From positions 1,054,001 to 1,118,000 of the forward strand of contig JAZKJL010000005.1 of assembly GCA_040384325.1 (NCBI GenBank): a DNA stretch of 64,000 bases, written 5' to 3'. Under the pieces are notes generated by a model. The model was not told where the DNA came from. It saw only the letters and a list, made by a program, of their open reading frames with translations, and did not search any database. This document shows positions 28,039-36,031 of the stretch, piece by piece. Within the stretch, counting starts at the first letter, position 1; each line of letters opens with the position of its first letter. Made by a program: the position numbers and the translations under genes. Source of the stretch: JACMLX01 sp040384325 (GTDB taxonomy: Bacteria > Gemmatimonadota > Gemmatimonadetes > Gemmatimonadales > Gemmatimonadaceae).

Positions 28039-28065
28039 TCGTGCGTACCGGTCGAGCGTTCGTGC

Positions 28066-29469
28066 TTAGAGGCCGAGCGCCCGGCGGACGTTGATGCGAC
28101 CGTTGCCGTACTGCGGATCGGCACCAGCCACGCCGAGGTCGTCGGCGGTGTCCTGCAGGCGTGAGCGGATCGCGCCCGGGTTGCGACCCACGTCCTCACT
28201 GATCAGCGCGGCCAATGCGGCCACGTGCGGCGATGCCATGCTGGTGCCGTTGATGCCGAGGACGAACACGCCCGTGCGGCACTGTGGAATGGCATAGCTG
28301 AACGGCGAGCAGGCCGCGGTGACGTTGCTCGAACCGTTGCCACCCGGCGCGGCGACGTTGATCGCCGAGACACCGTAGTTCGAGTACGACGCGAGTGCAT
28401 CCGGATTCTGCCACGGGCCATTCGTGCCCGAGCGCGAGGTGGGGCCAGTGGCCGACACGCAGATCACCGTCGGTGCGGAGCAATACGCCTTGTAGCTGTT
28501 GCCATCGTTGTCCATGTCGATGGCGCTGTTGCCGGCCGAGACGACGACCACCGTCTTCTTGCGGTTGGCGTAGTTGTAGACCTGGTTGATGGTGGCGATG
28601 AAGGACGGACCGTTGCCGCCCTTGGCGCTCGCATCGCGGCGCATGAACGTGCCGCCGAGGCTCAGGTTGGCGACCGCGAGACCCTGGTCGGCGGCGTACA
28701 GCACGCCCTGCAGCACACCGCTGGTCGGGCAGGAGCCGTTGCGATTGCAGACCTTGATGCCGACCAGCGTCACGCCCGACGTCACGCCGGCAGCGGCGAT
28801 GGCGTTGCTGGCCACCGTGGCACCGACGTGTGTGCCGTGGTAGTGCAGGTCGGCGATCGGGTGTGCACCCGGGAACAGCGCCTGCACGGCGGCATCATCC
28901 GACGGGACGAACGACTTCGACGCGACCAGGTCCACGCGACCGGCGAGGTCGGGATGTGTGTAACCCAGTCCGGTGTCGAGGATGCCCACGCGGGTGGTCG
29001 CGGCGCCGCGACGTCCGGCCGCCCATGCGACCTGTGCCTCGATCTGCCGCAGGTGCCACTGGCGCGGATAGAACGTGGCCGTGTTCGGCGCGGCCGGCGA
29101 CTCGACGCCCGGCTCGAAACCCTCGACTTCCAGCTCCGACGGCACCGTGATGGTCGTGAAGTTGTCCTGGTCGACGCCGGCGATGCCGCTCAGCTTCGCC
29201 AGCTTCGCCGCACTTTCCGCCGACATGCCCGAGACGGCGCCGACGCCGGCTTCATCATGCGCGAAGGTGACGGTGCCACCCAGTTCACGCACGCGCGCGG
29301 CAAAATTGGCCGGGAACCCCGAGCCCGACGAGCGTACGAGGTAGCTGCCTTCGTCGAACGACTGCACTGACAGCGACGGGCGCGTGTCAGGCGCCGTGGC
29401 GGCCTGGTCGCAGGCGCTGACGACGAATGCGCACGCCACCACGGCGGCGGCTGATGTCCTACGGATCAT
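28066..29469 (-). CDS. Subtilisin-family (S8) serine peptidase, lipoprotein
   Basis: 467 residues from ATG 29469 with AGGAGA upstream. The lipoprotein signal ends at VVSAC. A propeptide-like I9 region occupies about 30-110. The catalytic domain has Asp165 (GILDTGLG), His211 (HGTHVGA), Asn314 (SAGN, oxyanion hole) and Ser410 (NGTSMASPHVA), so the triad is complete. Four or more cysteines may form disulfides. It probably degrades proteins at the cell surface or outside. It converges on the ankyrin gene. Confidence 0.93.
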   Translation of the reverse strand: MIRRTSAAAVVACAFVVSACDQAATAPDTRPSLSVQSFDEGSYLVRSSGSGFPANFAARVRELGGTVTFAHDEAGVGAVSGMSAESAAKLAKLSGIAGVDQDNFTTITVPSELEVEGFEPGVESPAAPNTATFYPRQWHLRQIEAQVAWAAGRRGAATTRVGILDTGLGYTHPDLAGRVDLVASKSFVPSDDAAVQALFPGAHPIADLHYHGTHVGATVASNAIAAAGVTSGVTLVGIKVCNRNGSCPTSGVLQGVLYAADQGLAVANLSLGGTFMRRDASAKGGNGPSFIATINQVYNYANRKKTVVVVSAGNSAIDMDNDGNSYKAYCSAPTVICVSATGPTSRSGTNGPWQNPDALASYSNYGVSAINVAAPGGNGSSNVTAACSPFSYAIPQCRTGVFVLGINGTSMASPHVAALAALISEDVGRNPGAIRSRLQDTADDLGVAGADPQYGNGRINVRRALGL

Positions 29470-29746
29470 GCTGACTTCTCCTGTCGCGGTCCGACCGTCG
29501 GCCCAGAGGCGCATATCACGCGCGCGGACCGCCTCGTGCAGGGCACTTGTCGGACATCGTCGCCCGACATTCGCGTGCCGACCTGCCGTGGTCGCGTCGC
29601 AAACGTCATCCCGAGCGCGCAGGGGCGCAACTGCACCTGTGCCTCCGGACGCCGGCCAGCCGATCTCCCAGCCGGGCTCGCCTGCCGTCCCGGCGGAACG
29701 CCGCGCCGCCGATTGCCGAAACATGAGCCTGCGCTCATGATGGGGG

Positions 29747-30307
29747 ATGCGCACGCAATACTACACCGCCAGCAGCCTCGACGGCTTCATCGCGACCGAG
29801 GACGACTCGCTCGACTGGCTCTTCCCGCTGGGCGACATCGCCGAGACGGGGTATGCGGAGTTCTTCGCCGAGGTGGGGGCGCTGGCGATGGGTGCGACCA
29901 CGTACGAGTGGATCGTGGCCCACGGGGTGGACCCCACCAGCGGCGCCGCGGCGCCGTGGCCGTACGCGGTGCCAGCGTGGGTGTTCACCCATCGCGATCT
30001 GCGCCGCACGGACGATGCCGACGTGCGGTTCGTCTCGGGCGATGTGCGGGAGGTTCACGCCGCGATGCGCGCCGCCGCCGGTGATCACAACATCTGGATC
30101 GTGGGTGGTGGCGACCTGGCCGGTCAGTTCCTCGACGCGGGCCTGCTGGACGAGTTGATCGTCACGGTCGGCTCGGTGACGCTCGGTCGCGGTCGACCGC
30201 TGCTGCCGAGGCGCTTCACGACGCCGGCGTTGCAGCTCACGTCGGCGCGCGCGATCGGGCCGGGATTCGCCGAGTTGCGATACACGGTGCCAGCGAGACC
30301 GGCGTGA
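29747..30307 (+). CDS. Dihydrofolate reductase family protein (RibD C-terminal type)
   Basis: 186 residues. Motifs: YYTASSLDGFIAT, ALAMGATTYEWIV, HNIWIVGGGDLAGQFLDAGLLDELIVTV and LGRGRPLLP, all typical of the stand-alone RibD-like reductases that bind NADPH. The natural substrate is unknown. Divergent from the subtilase gene across 277 bases. Confidence 0.88.
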   Translation: MRTQYYTASSLDGFIATEDDSLDWLFPLGDIAETGYAEFFAEVGALAMGATTYEWIVAHGVDPTSGAAAPWPYAVPAWVFTHRDLRRTDDADVRFVSGDVREVHAAMRAAAGDHNIWIVGGGDLAGQFLDAGLLDELIVTVGSVTLGRGRPLLPRRFTTPALQLTSARAIGPGFAELRYTVPARPA

Positions 30308-30787
30308 TGCGCGCGGTGTGTGGCACGTGCACGGATGTCGCGATACGTGCGCGGTGCGGCGCACGCGAATGGCTGGGGACGTGTCGGGGATTTCGTGTAT
30401 TGCGAGGTTCGTGACGATGTCACAAGTTCGACGTGCATTCACGGAACGGGTGATCCGGGAATGGATTCTTCCCGCAGGACGCTGTCGGAAGAGAGCGACA
30501 CGGAGTTCGACCGCGGTCGCAGGTGAGGAGGTCGCTGGCCATCACTGACGCGCTCCAGAGGAGATGCACCTGAGTCGGACCCGTCCGACGAGGGCAAGAA
30601 CGAAGGCAAGATCGGGAACTACGCTCGATTCGAACCAAGACTGTCTTCGATCACCAGCGGTGGGATCCCCGTGCCATGTGGAGACACATTGCACGGGGAT
30701 TCGCACATCCGGGGGCGACGCATCCGGCGTTCGCACACCACGCCGGCCGACGTTGCCGACGACGTCGCGGCCCGGCTATCGTGGGCG
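30308..30787. other. 480-base noncoding region
   Basis: No convincing gene. It holds a short inverted repeat GTGAC-gat-GTCAC near 30410 and the long hairpin listed at 30665-30700. The open frames here translate to Arg/Ser-rich strings and look like chance. Confidence 0.4.
30665..30700 (+). other. Long hairpin with GAGA (GNRA) loop upstream of GNAT gene
   Basis: Stem of 10 bp (ATCCCCGTGC/GCACGGGGAT), one C/T mismatch, then 5 bp (ATGTG/CACAT) closing a GAGA tetraloop. The transcript of this strand would fold stably. There is no T run after it, so it is not a classic terminator. It lies 88 bases before the GNAT start. Its role is unknown. Confidence 0.6.
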
Positions 30788-31318
30788 ATGCCACCTCCGC
30801 CCGCTGGTCCAGACGGCAGCCCGACGATCGACGTCGTCACCGATGTCGACCAGCTCGCAGCGATCCGCGAGTTGCTGCACGAGTATCAGGCGCAACTCGG
30901 CATCAGTCTCGACTTCCAGCATTTCGAGAAGGAACTGGCGGAGCTGCCCGGCGCATACGCACCACCCGCAGGCCGGTTGCTGCTCGCCACGCAGCACGGT
31001 GTCGCGCTGGGGTGCGTGGCGCTCCGTCCCACTGCGGATGGCAGCGGCGAGATGAAGCGACTCTACGTGCGTGCATCGGCGCGTGGCCTCGGCCTCGGCC
31101 AGGCGCTGCTCGATCGCATCCTGCTCGAGGCGCGCGGTGCCGGCTACTCCCGCATCGTGCTCGATACGCTGCCCTCCATGCACGCCGCACAGCAGATGTA
31201 CCTGCGCGCCGGATTCACGGAGATCGCGCCGTACACCAGCAACCCCGTGCCCGGCGCACGATTTCTCGGGCTGGATTTCATCGCTGCACACGACCACGTG
31301 GTCGGGGAGGTCCGATGA
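30788..31318 (+). CDS. GNAT-family N-acetyltransferase
   Basis: 176 residues from ATG 30788. The acetyl-CoA site is clear (MKRLYVRASARGLGLGQALLDRIL), with the preceding strand GVALGCVALRP and the C-terminal LDTLPSMHAAQQMYLRAGF. It belongs to the small GNATs with an N-terminal LLHEYQAQLGISLDFQ helix. The substrate is unknown. Its stop overlaps the ATG of the next gene (ATGA), so the two are translationally coupled. Confidence 0.87.
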   Translation: MPPPPAGPDGSPTIDVVTDVDQLAAIRELLHEYQAQLGISLDFQHFEKELAELPGAYAPPAGRLLLATQHGVALGCVALRPTADGSGEMKRLYVRASARGLGLGQALLDRILLEARGAGYSRIVLDTLPSMHAAQQMYLRAGFTEIAPYTSNPVPGARFLGLDFIAAHDHVVGEVR

Positions 31319-32301
31319 AGAACGTCCAGCAATCGGTGCCGTTCTTCGGTGTGCGCGACATCGAGGCGTCGCTGCGGTTCTACGTCGATGGCCTGGGCTT
31401 CACCATCACCACCCGCTGGACACCGGACAGTGATCGCATCCGCTGGTGCTGGCTGCAACTCGGCGGTGCGGCGCTGATGCTGCAGGAGTACTGGCGTAAC
31501 GGCACGCCTGGCGGCGCTCCCGATGGCACACTCGGACTCGGGATGTCGGTCTGCTTCATCTGCGCCGACGCGCTGGCGCTGCACCGCGAGCTCCGCACCC
31601 GCGGTGTGGTGACGCAACGCCCGTTCGTGGGCAATGCGATGTGGGTGGTCGGATTGACCGATCCGGACGGGTACCGCGTGTTCTTCGAGAGTGCGACCGA
31701 CGCGCCGGAGGGGACCGAGCTCGGTGATCGCGCGGAGGACGACGTCGCCGCGCCGGTCGCGACGGTGCCCGGTGACACGCGCTTCGACCTGCATGCATCG
31801 ATCGAGGTGCTGCAGCGCACACCATCCACGCTGTCGGCGATGCTGGGCGGCATCAGCGCCACCTGGCACGACGCGACCGAAGGTGGCGAGTCGTGGAGCC
31901 CGTACGTGATCGTGGGTCACCTCATTCATGGTGAACGCACCGACTGGCTGCCACGCGCGCAGATCATCCTCGCGCAGGGTGCCTCGCGACGTTTCGAGCC
32001 GTACGACCGGTTCGCGCAGTTCACGGAGAGCGCCGGCAAGCCGCTGGAGGTGCTGCTGCAGGAGTTCACGTCGCTGCGTGACACGAACTTGCGCGCGCTG
32101 CAGTCGCTGGGCATCACACCGGCACAGCTGCACCTCACCGGTGAACATCCCGCATTCGGCACCGTCACGCTGGCACAGTTGCTCGCCTGCTGGGTGGCGC
32201 ATGACCTGGGACACATCGCGCAGGTGGCACGGGTGATGGCGAAGCAGTACCGCGACGCCGTCGGCCCGTGGCGGGAATACCTGCCGGTGCTGGATCGCTG
32301 A
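31315..32301 (+). CDS. VOC (glyoxalase)/DinB-like fusion protein
   Basis: 328 residues, with GGGAGG upstream and a 4-base ATGA overlap with the GNAT gene. Residues 1-130 form a VOC domain (VPFFGVRDIEASLRFYVDGLGF, VVGLTDPDGYRVFFES). Residues about 155-328 form a DinB-like four-helix bundle (LQRTPSTLSAMLGGI, VIVGHLIHGERTDW, LLACWVAHDLGHIAQVARVM). The three likely metal-binding histidines of DinB proteins are His205-region HLIHGE and the HDLGHIAQ pair. Possible thiol- or small-molecule-dependent enzyme; function unproven. Confidence 0.88.
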   Translation: MKNVQQSVPFFGVRDIEASLRFYVDGLGFTITTRWTPDSDRIRWCWLQLGGAALMLQEYWRNGTPGGAPDGTLGLGMSVCFICADALALHRELRTRGVVTQRPFVGNAMWVVGLTDPDGYRVFFESATDAPEGTELGDRAEDDVAAPVATVPGDTRFDLHASIEVLQRTPSTLSAMLGGISATWHDATEGGESWSPYVIVGHLIHGERTDWLPRAQIILAQGASRRFEPYDRFAQFTESAGKPLEVLLQEFTSLRDTNLRALQSLGITPAQLHLTGEHPAFGTVTLAQLLACWVAHDLGHIAQVARVMAKQYRDAVGPWREYLPVLDR

Positions 32302-32483
32302 TCGGGGGACGCGCCGGGGGCACGTCGAACCGGTCGCGGTACACGATTCGAGCGGCGTTGGCGGGTCGGTTGGGCCCGCATTGACTCGGCCGCGGCACCT
32401 GACTTGACCGGCGATGGCAGGCTGACACGCATGTAGGTTGCGGCATCGACGTCTCCGTCCGTCCCCGATGCCAGGAGGAGCTC

Positions 32484-34085
32484 GTGGCTCTCCGTGGAAT
32501 ATCCAGTCACCTGCTCGCCAGCGCACTGCTCGGCGCTGCCCTCGCCGATCCCGCACAGGCCCAGCCCACGGTGCGCACCGCGAACGGCACGTTGGCGGGC
32601 GTCACCTACGCCACCGGCGTGTCGCTGTTCAAGGGTATTCCGTTCGCGGCTCCGCCGGTGGGCGACCGTCGCTGGAAGCCGCCGCAGCCGCCGGCGAGTT
32701 GGCAGGGGGTGCGACAGGCCACGCGGTTCGGGCCGCAGTGCATGCAGGCGCGACTCTTCGCCGACATGGTGTTCCGCAACGAAGGCACCGGCGAGGATTG
32801 CCTCTATCTCAACGTGTGGTCCCCGACGCCGACGGCCGCCTCGCGCCTGCCGGTGCTGGTGTACATCTACGGCGGCGGATTCGTGGGCGGTGATGGCTCC
32901 GAACCGCGCTACGACGGCGAGAACATGGCGAAGCGTGGCGTGGTCGTGGTCACCATGAGTTACCGGCTCGGCATCTTCGGCTTCTTCGCGCATCCGGGGT
33001 TGTCGGCCGAGTCGCCGGAGAAGGCCTCCGGCAACTACGGGTTGATGGACCAGGTGGCCGCGTTGCGATGGGTGAAGGCGAACATCGGTGCGTTCGGTGG
33101 CGATCCGGCACGGGTCACGATCGCGGGTGAGTCGGCGGGATCGTTCTCGGTCTCGGAGCTGATGGCCTCACCGATGGCGCGTGGATTGTTCGCGGGTGCG
33201 ATCGGCGAGAGCGGTGGAGCGTTCGGCACCACGCTGCGGGTGCAGTCACGCGAGGTGATGGAGCAGAACGGCGTGAAGTTCGGCACCGCCGCTGGTGCAC
33301 CGACGCTGGCGCAGCTGCGCGCGATGTCGTCGCATGAACTGCTCGCCGCGGCCTCGCAGCGTGGCATGCCGTCGTTCGCGCCCGGTGTGGATGGTGTGTT
33401 CCTGCCGCAGGCACCGGAGGCGATCTTCGCCGCCGGTCAGCAGGCGAAGGTGCCGCTGATGGCCGGATGGAACTCGGAAGAGTCGAGTGGCCGCGGGCTG
33501 GCACCGGCGCTGACGGAAGAGAGTTTCATGGCCTCGCTGACGCGCATCTTCGGCGCCCGTGCGGCCGACGCGCGTGCGGCGTATCCCGGCACCACGCCGA
33601 TGGAGATCGCGCGGGCGGCGACCGACCTCGCCAGTGACCAGTTCATCGGCTACGGCACGTGGAAGTGGCTGGAGGAGCATGGTCGCAGCGGACAGCCGGT
33701 GTATCGCTACTTCTACACCCGCACCCGTCCGCCGCTGCCACCGGCCACGCCGCCCGCAGCGGGCGCCGCCGCGAATCCGTGGGCGAACGTGCCGGCCGGC
33801 GCGGCACATTCGGCCGAGATCGAGTATGCGATGGGCAACCTGGCGCGCAACACCGCCTTCGCGTTCACGGCCGAGGATCAGGCGGTGTCGGCGACGATGA
33901 TGTCGTACTTCGTGAACTTCGTGAAGAGCGGCGACCCGAATGGTGCTGGCGTGCCGGCGTGGCCGCTCGGCCGACCCGATGCGAGCGGAAACGTGATGCG
34001 GATGCGCATCGACGTGGAGTCGAAGGCGGAGCCGGAGCCGCGGTCGCGATACCTGTTCCTGCAGGGAGCGTTCGCGCCGCGGTGA
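32484..34085 (+). CDS. Secreted carboxylesterase, type B
   Basis: 533 residues starting at GTG 32484 with AGGAGG eight bases upstream. Signal peptide ends near DPAQAQ. Alpha/beta-hydrolase of the carboxylesterase B family: FKGIPFAAPPVGDRRWKPP, EDCLYLNVW, GGGFVGG (oxyanion loop), Ser217 (GESAGS), Glu332/333 (NSEES) and His442 (GAAHSAEIEY). It hydrolyses carboxylic esters outside the cytoplasm; the natural substrate is unknown. It converges on the RIP-like gene. Confidence 0.93.
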   Translation: MALRGISSHLLASALLGAALADPAQAQPTVRTANGTLAGVTYATGVSLFKGIPFAAPPVGDRRWKPPQPPASWQGVRQATRFGPQCMQARLFADMVFRNEGTGEDCLYLNVWSPTPTAASRLPVLVYIYGGGFVGGDGSEPRYDGENMAKRGVVVVTMSYRLGIFGFFAHPGLSAESPEKASGNYGLMDQVAALRWVKANIGAFGGDPARVTIAGESAGSFSVSELMASPMARGLFAGAIGESGGAFGTTLRVQSREVMEQNGVKFGTAAGAPTLAQLRAMSSHELLAAASQRGMPSFAPGVDGVFLPQAPEAIFAAGQQAKVPLMAGWNSEESSGRGLAPALTEESFMASLTRIFGARAADARAAYPGTTPMEIARAATDLASDQFIGYGTWKWLEEHGRSGQPVYRYFYTRTRPPLPPATPPAAGAAANPWANVPAGAAHSAEIEYAMGNLARNTAFAFTAEDQAVSATMMSYFVNFVKSGDPNGAGVPAWPLGRPDASGNVMRMRIDVESKAEPEPRSRYLFLQGAFAPR

Positions 34086-34092
34086 CGACGGG

Positions 34093-34113
34093 GCGGCACG
34101 AACGCCGTGCCGC
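34093..34113. terminator. Hairpin between convergent carboxylesterase and RIP-like genes
   Basis: A perfect 8-bp stem (GCGGCACG/CGTGCCGC) with a 5-base loop fills the 27-base gap between two convergent stop codons. It can serve both directions, though T tracts are absent. Confidence 0.6.
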
Positions 34114-34655
34114 TACTGGTGCAGCACGCGCACGCGGAAATCCTTGGCCTTGGTGCGCGCTGACCAGTCCAGGCTGGGGATGTTCGTGCCCTTGATCACG
34201 GCCAGCGCCACGTCCTGGAAGCGCAGCGCTTCCGACAGTCCCACCGCACATTGCCACATCGGCGTGCGGATGGAGTCCTGGGCCTTGGCTGGCGTGGCGT
34301 TGTGGAGCGTGGTCAGCGCCTGGTCGAGCTGCGCCAGCGTGAGCGTGAAGTTGCCGTTGCGATCGAGCCCGAGGTCACCGTAGTCGGTGCCGATGGTGTA
34401 GCGCTTCACGGCGTTGACGGCGTGTGTGCCGCCCTTGAACAGGAACCATCCACCGCCGGTATTGCGGAAGCCCTCGAGGTACAGGTCACCGAGCTTGAAC
34501 AGCAGCGTGATGCTGCCGCCGCTGTACGAGATCGGAATCTCCTGGTACGTCCGGTTGCCGTCGCGCAGCGGGACCAGCGCGCCGCCAGGACCACCATTGG
34601 TGGTCAGGTAGAGCATCATCGCCCGCAGGTTGGCGGTGTACAGCTTCACGTCCAT
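34113..34655 (-). CDS. Putative ribosome-inactivating protein (rRNA N-glycosidase fold)
   Basis: 180 residues from ATG 34655, with GGAG five bases upstream (GTG 34688 is an in-frame alternative). The pattern follows the RIP A-chain family: an N-terminal YTANLRAMMLYL helix, VPLRDGNRTYQEIPIS, the strand block ITLLFKLGDLYLEGFRN with Tyr59, Tyr92, the signature GLSEALRFQDVA with Glu142 and Arg145, and Trp164. These correspond in order to the ricin residues Tyr80, Tyr123, Glu177, Arg180 and Trp211. It is shorter than plant chains and has no visible signal peptide or B chain. RIPs remove one adenine from the sarcin-ricin loop of large-subunit rRNA. It lies 61 bases after the NHL gene, possibly in the same transcript. 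Activity is unproven. Confidence 0.8.
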   Translation of the reverse strand: MDVKLYTANLRAMMLYLTTNGGPGGALVPLRDGNRTYQEIPISYSGGSITLLFKLGDLYLEGFRNTGGGWFLFKGGTHAVNAVKRYTIGTDYGDLGLDRNGNFTLTLAQLDQALTTLHNATPAKAQDSIRTPMWQCAVGLSEALRFQDVALAVIKGTNIPSLDWSARTKAKDFRVRVLHQ

Positions 34656-34716
34656 GCTGGCTCCGGAGTCGTCCTGCGGGTCGGGCACCTGCCGTCAGGC
34701 GACGGCGCGCATCAGT

Positions 34717-35916
34717 TCACTTCCGCACCGGCCACAACACGCCTTGGTCGGCCTTCACTACCGGCTTCAGCCCCTGGTACACGAAGCGCTGCAACCGCTT
34801 CCCCTCGTACGTCTCGGTGGTGAAGATGTTGCCCTTCGAGTCGGTGGCGATGGAGTGCACCGCGAAGAACTGGCCCGGCTGGCGGCCGCCGTCACCGAAC
34901 TGCGTCAGGATCTCCAGGCTCTGGCGATCCATGATGTACACGCGTTCGTTCTTGCCGTCGGCGAGATACATGTACTTCTGCTGCGGATCGCGCGAGAAGG
35001 CGATGTCCCACACCGCACCGTCACCCAGCGTCTTCGGGGCGATGCGCACTTCCTTCACGAACTTGCCGTCCTTGCTGAACACCTGGATGCGATTGTTCAC
35101 GCGATCGCAGACGTACACCATCCCGTCGGGCGTCGGCTCGGCGCAGTGCACCGGGGTGCGGAACTGCGGGATCAGCGGCCGGTCGGGGATGTAGGGACCG
35201 TAGTTGGTGTCGCTCGGCACGTTGCCGTAGGCGCCCCAGAAGCGCTTGATCGCACCGGTATTCATGTCCAGCACCGCGACACGTCGGTTGCCGTAGCCGT
35301 CGGCCACGTACGCCTCGTTCGCCTTCGTGTCGAACGACACCTTGGCCACGCGTCCGAACGAATCCATCGACTTCGAGTCGGCGCGGCGACCGGGCACGCC
35401 GATCTGCTGCAGGAACTTGCCGGCGTGCGTGAACTTCAGGATGTGCGAGTCGAAGCCGATGCCGCGCGTGGAATCGGGCGTGCCGTTGCCGCCGATCCAG
35501 ACGTTGTCGAGATGATCGATCGCGATGCCGTGATTGCTGCTCGGCCAGGTGTACCCCTCGGCCGGCCCGCCCCACGAGTTCACCAGGTTGCCCTCGGGAT
35601 CGAACTCCAGCACCGGCGGCGCCGACGAGCAGCACGGCCCGACCAGCGGATAGCCACCCTCGGTGCGCGTGTTGAGTGTCGCACCGCCACGATGCACGAT
35701 GAACACGTGATCGCGCGAGTCGATGCCGAGCCCGATCACCATGCCCAGCAACCAGCCGTTCGGCAGCGGCTTGGGCCACATCGGATCGACCTCGAACGAC
35801 GGTGCCGTGACCGCCTGTCGCTCGAGCGCCGTCGCCAGCTGGCGCTGCCCGATCACGAGCGAGACGATCACCGCGCCGAGCACCGGCACCGTCCATGGCA
35901 TACGCTTGCGTGGCAT
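34717..35916 (-). CDS. NHL-repeat beta-propeller protein, membrane-anchored or exported
   Basis: 399 residues from ATG 35916 with GGAG eight bases upstream. An N-terminal hydrophobic segment (WTVPVLGAVIVSLVIG) anchors or exports it. Repeats of the NHL type follow (HGIAIDHLDNVWIGGNG, KVSFDTKANEAYVADGYGNRRVAVLD, GMVYVCDRVNNRIQVFSKDGKFV, FAVHSIATDSKGNIFTTETY). It resembles the peptidyl-amidating-lyase-like NHL proteins but no catalytic claim is made. It is upstream of the RIP-like gene and divergent from the HupE-like gene. Confidence 0.88.
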   Translation of the reverse strand: MPRKRMPWTVPVLGAVIVSLVIGQRQLATALERQAVTAPSFEVDPMWPKPLPNGWLLGMVIGLGIDSRDHVFIVHRGGATLNTRTEGGYPLVGPCCSSAPPVLEFDPEGNLVNSWGGPAEGYTWPSSNHGIAIDHLDNVWIGGNGTPDSTRGIGFDSHILKFTHAGKFLQQIGVPGRRADSKSMDSFGRVAKVSFDTKANEAYVADGYGNRRVAVLDMNTGAIKRFWGAYGNVPSDTNYGPYIPDRPLIPQFRTPVHCAEPTPDGMVYVCDRVNNRIQVFSKDGKFVKEVRIAPKTLGDGAVWDIAFSRDPQQKYMYLADGKNERVYIMDRQSLEILTQFGDGGRQPGQFFAVHSIATDSKGNIFTTETYEGKRLQRFVYQGLKPVVKADQGVLWPVRK

Positions 35917-36031
35917 CGCGAATCTCCGATCCTGACGTGTGGGTCCGACCACCGCGTTCCGCCCGGCACACCGCGCGAGCATCTCCCGGCGACGGGGTGC
36001 GAAACTGCGAGCAATGCTATATCTCACCGCA

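Noticed and set aside
30308..30787. Small protein frames in the 480-base gap
   Set aside because: Arg/Ser-rich translations without homology; the hairpin and short repeats are more convincing than any frame.
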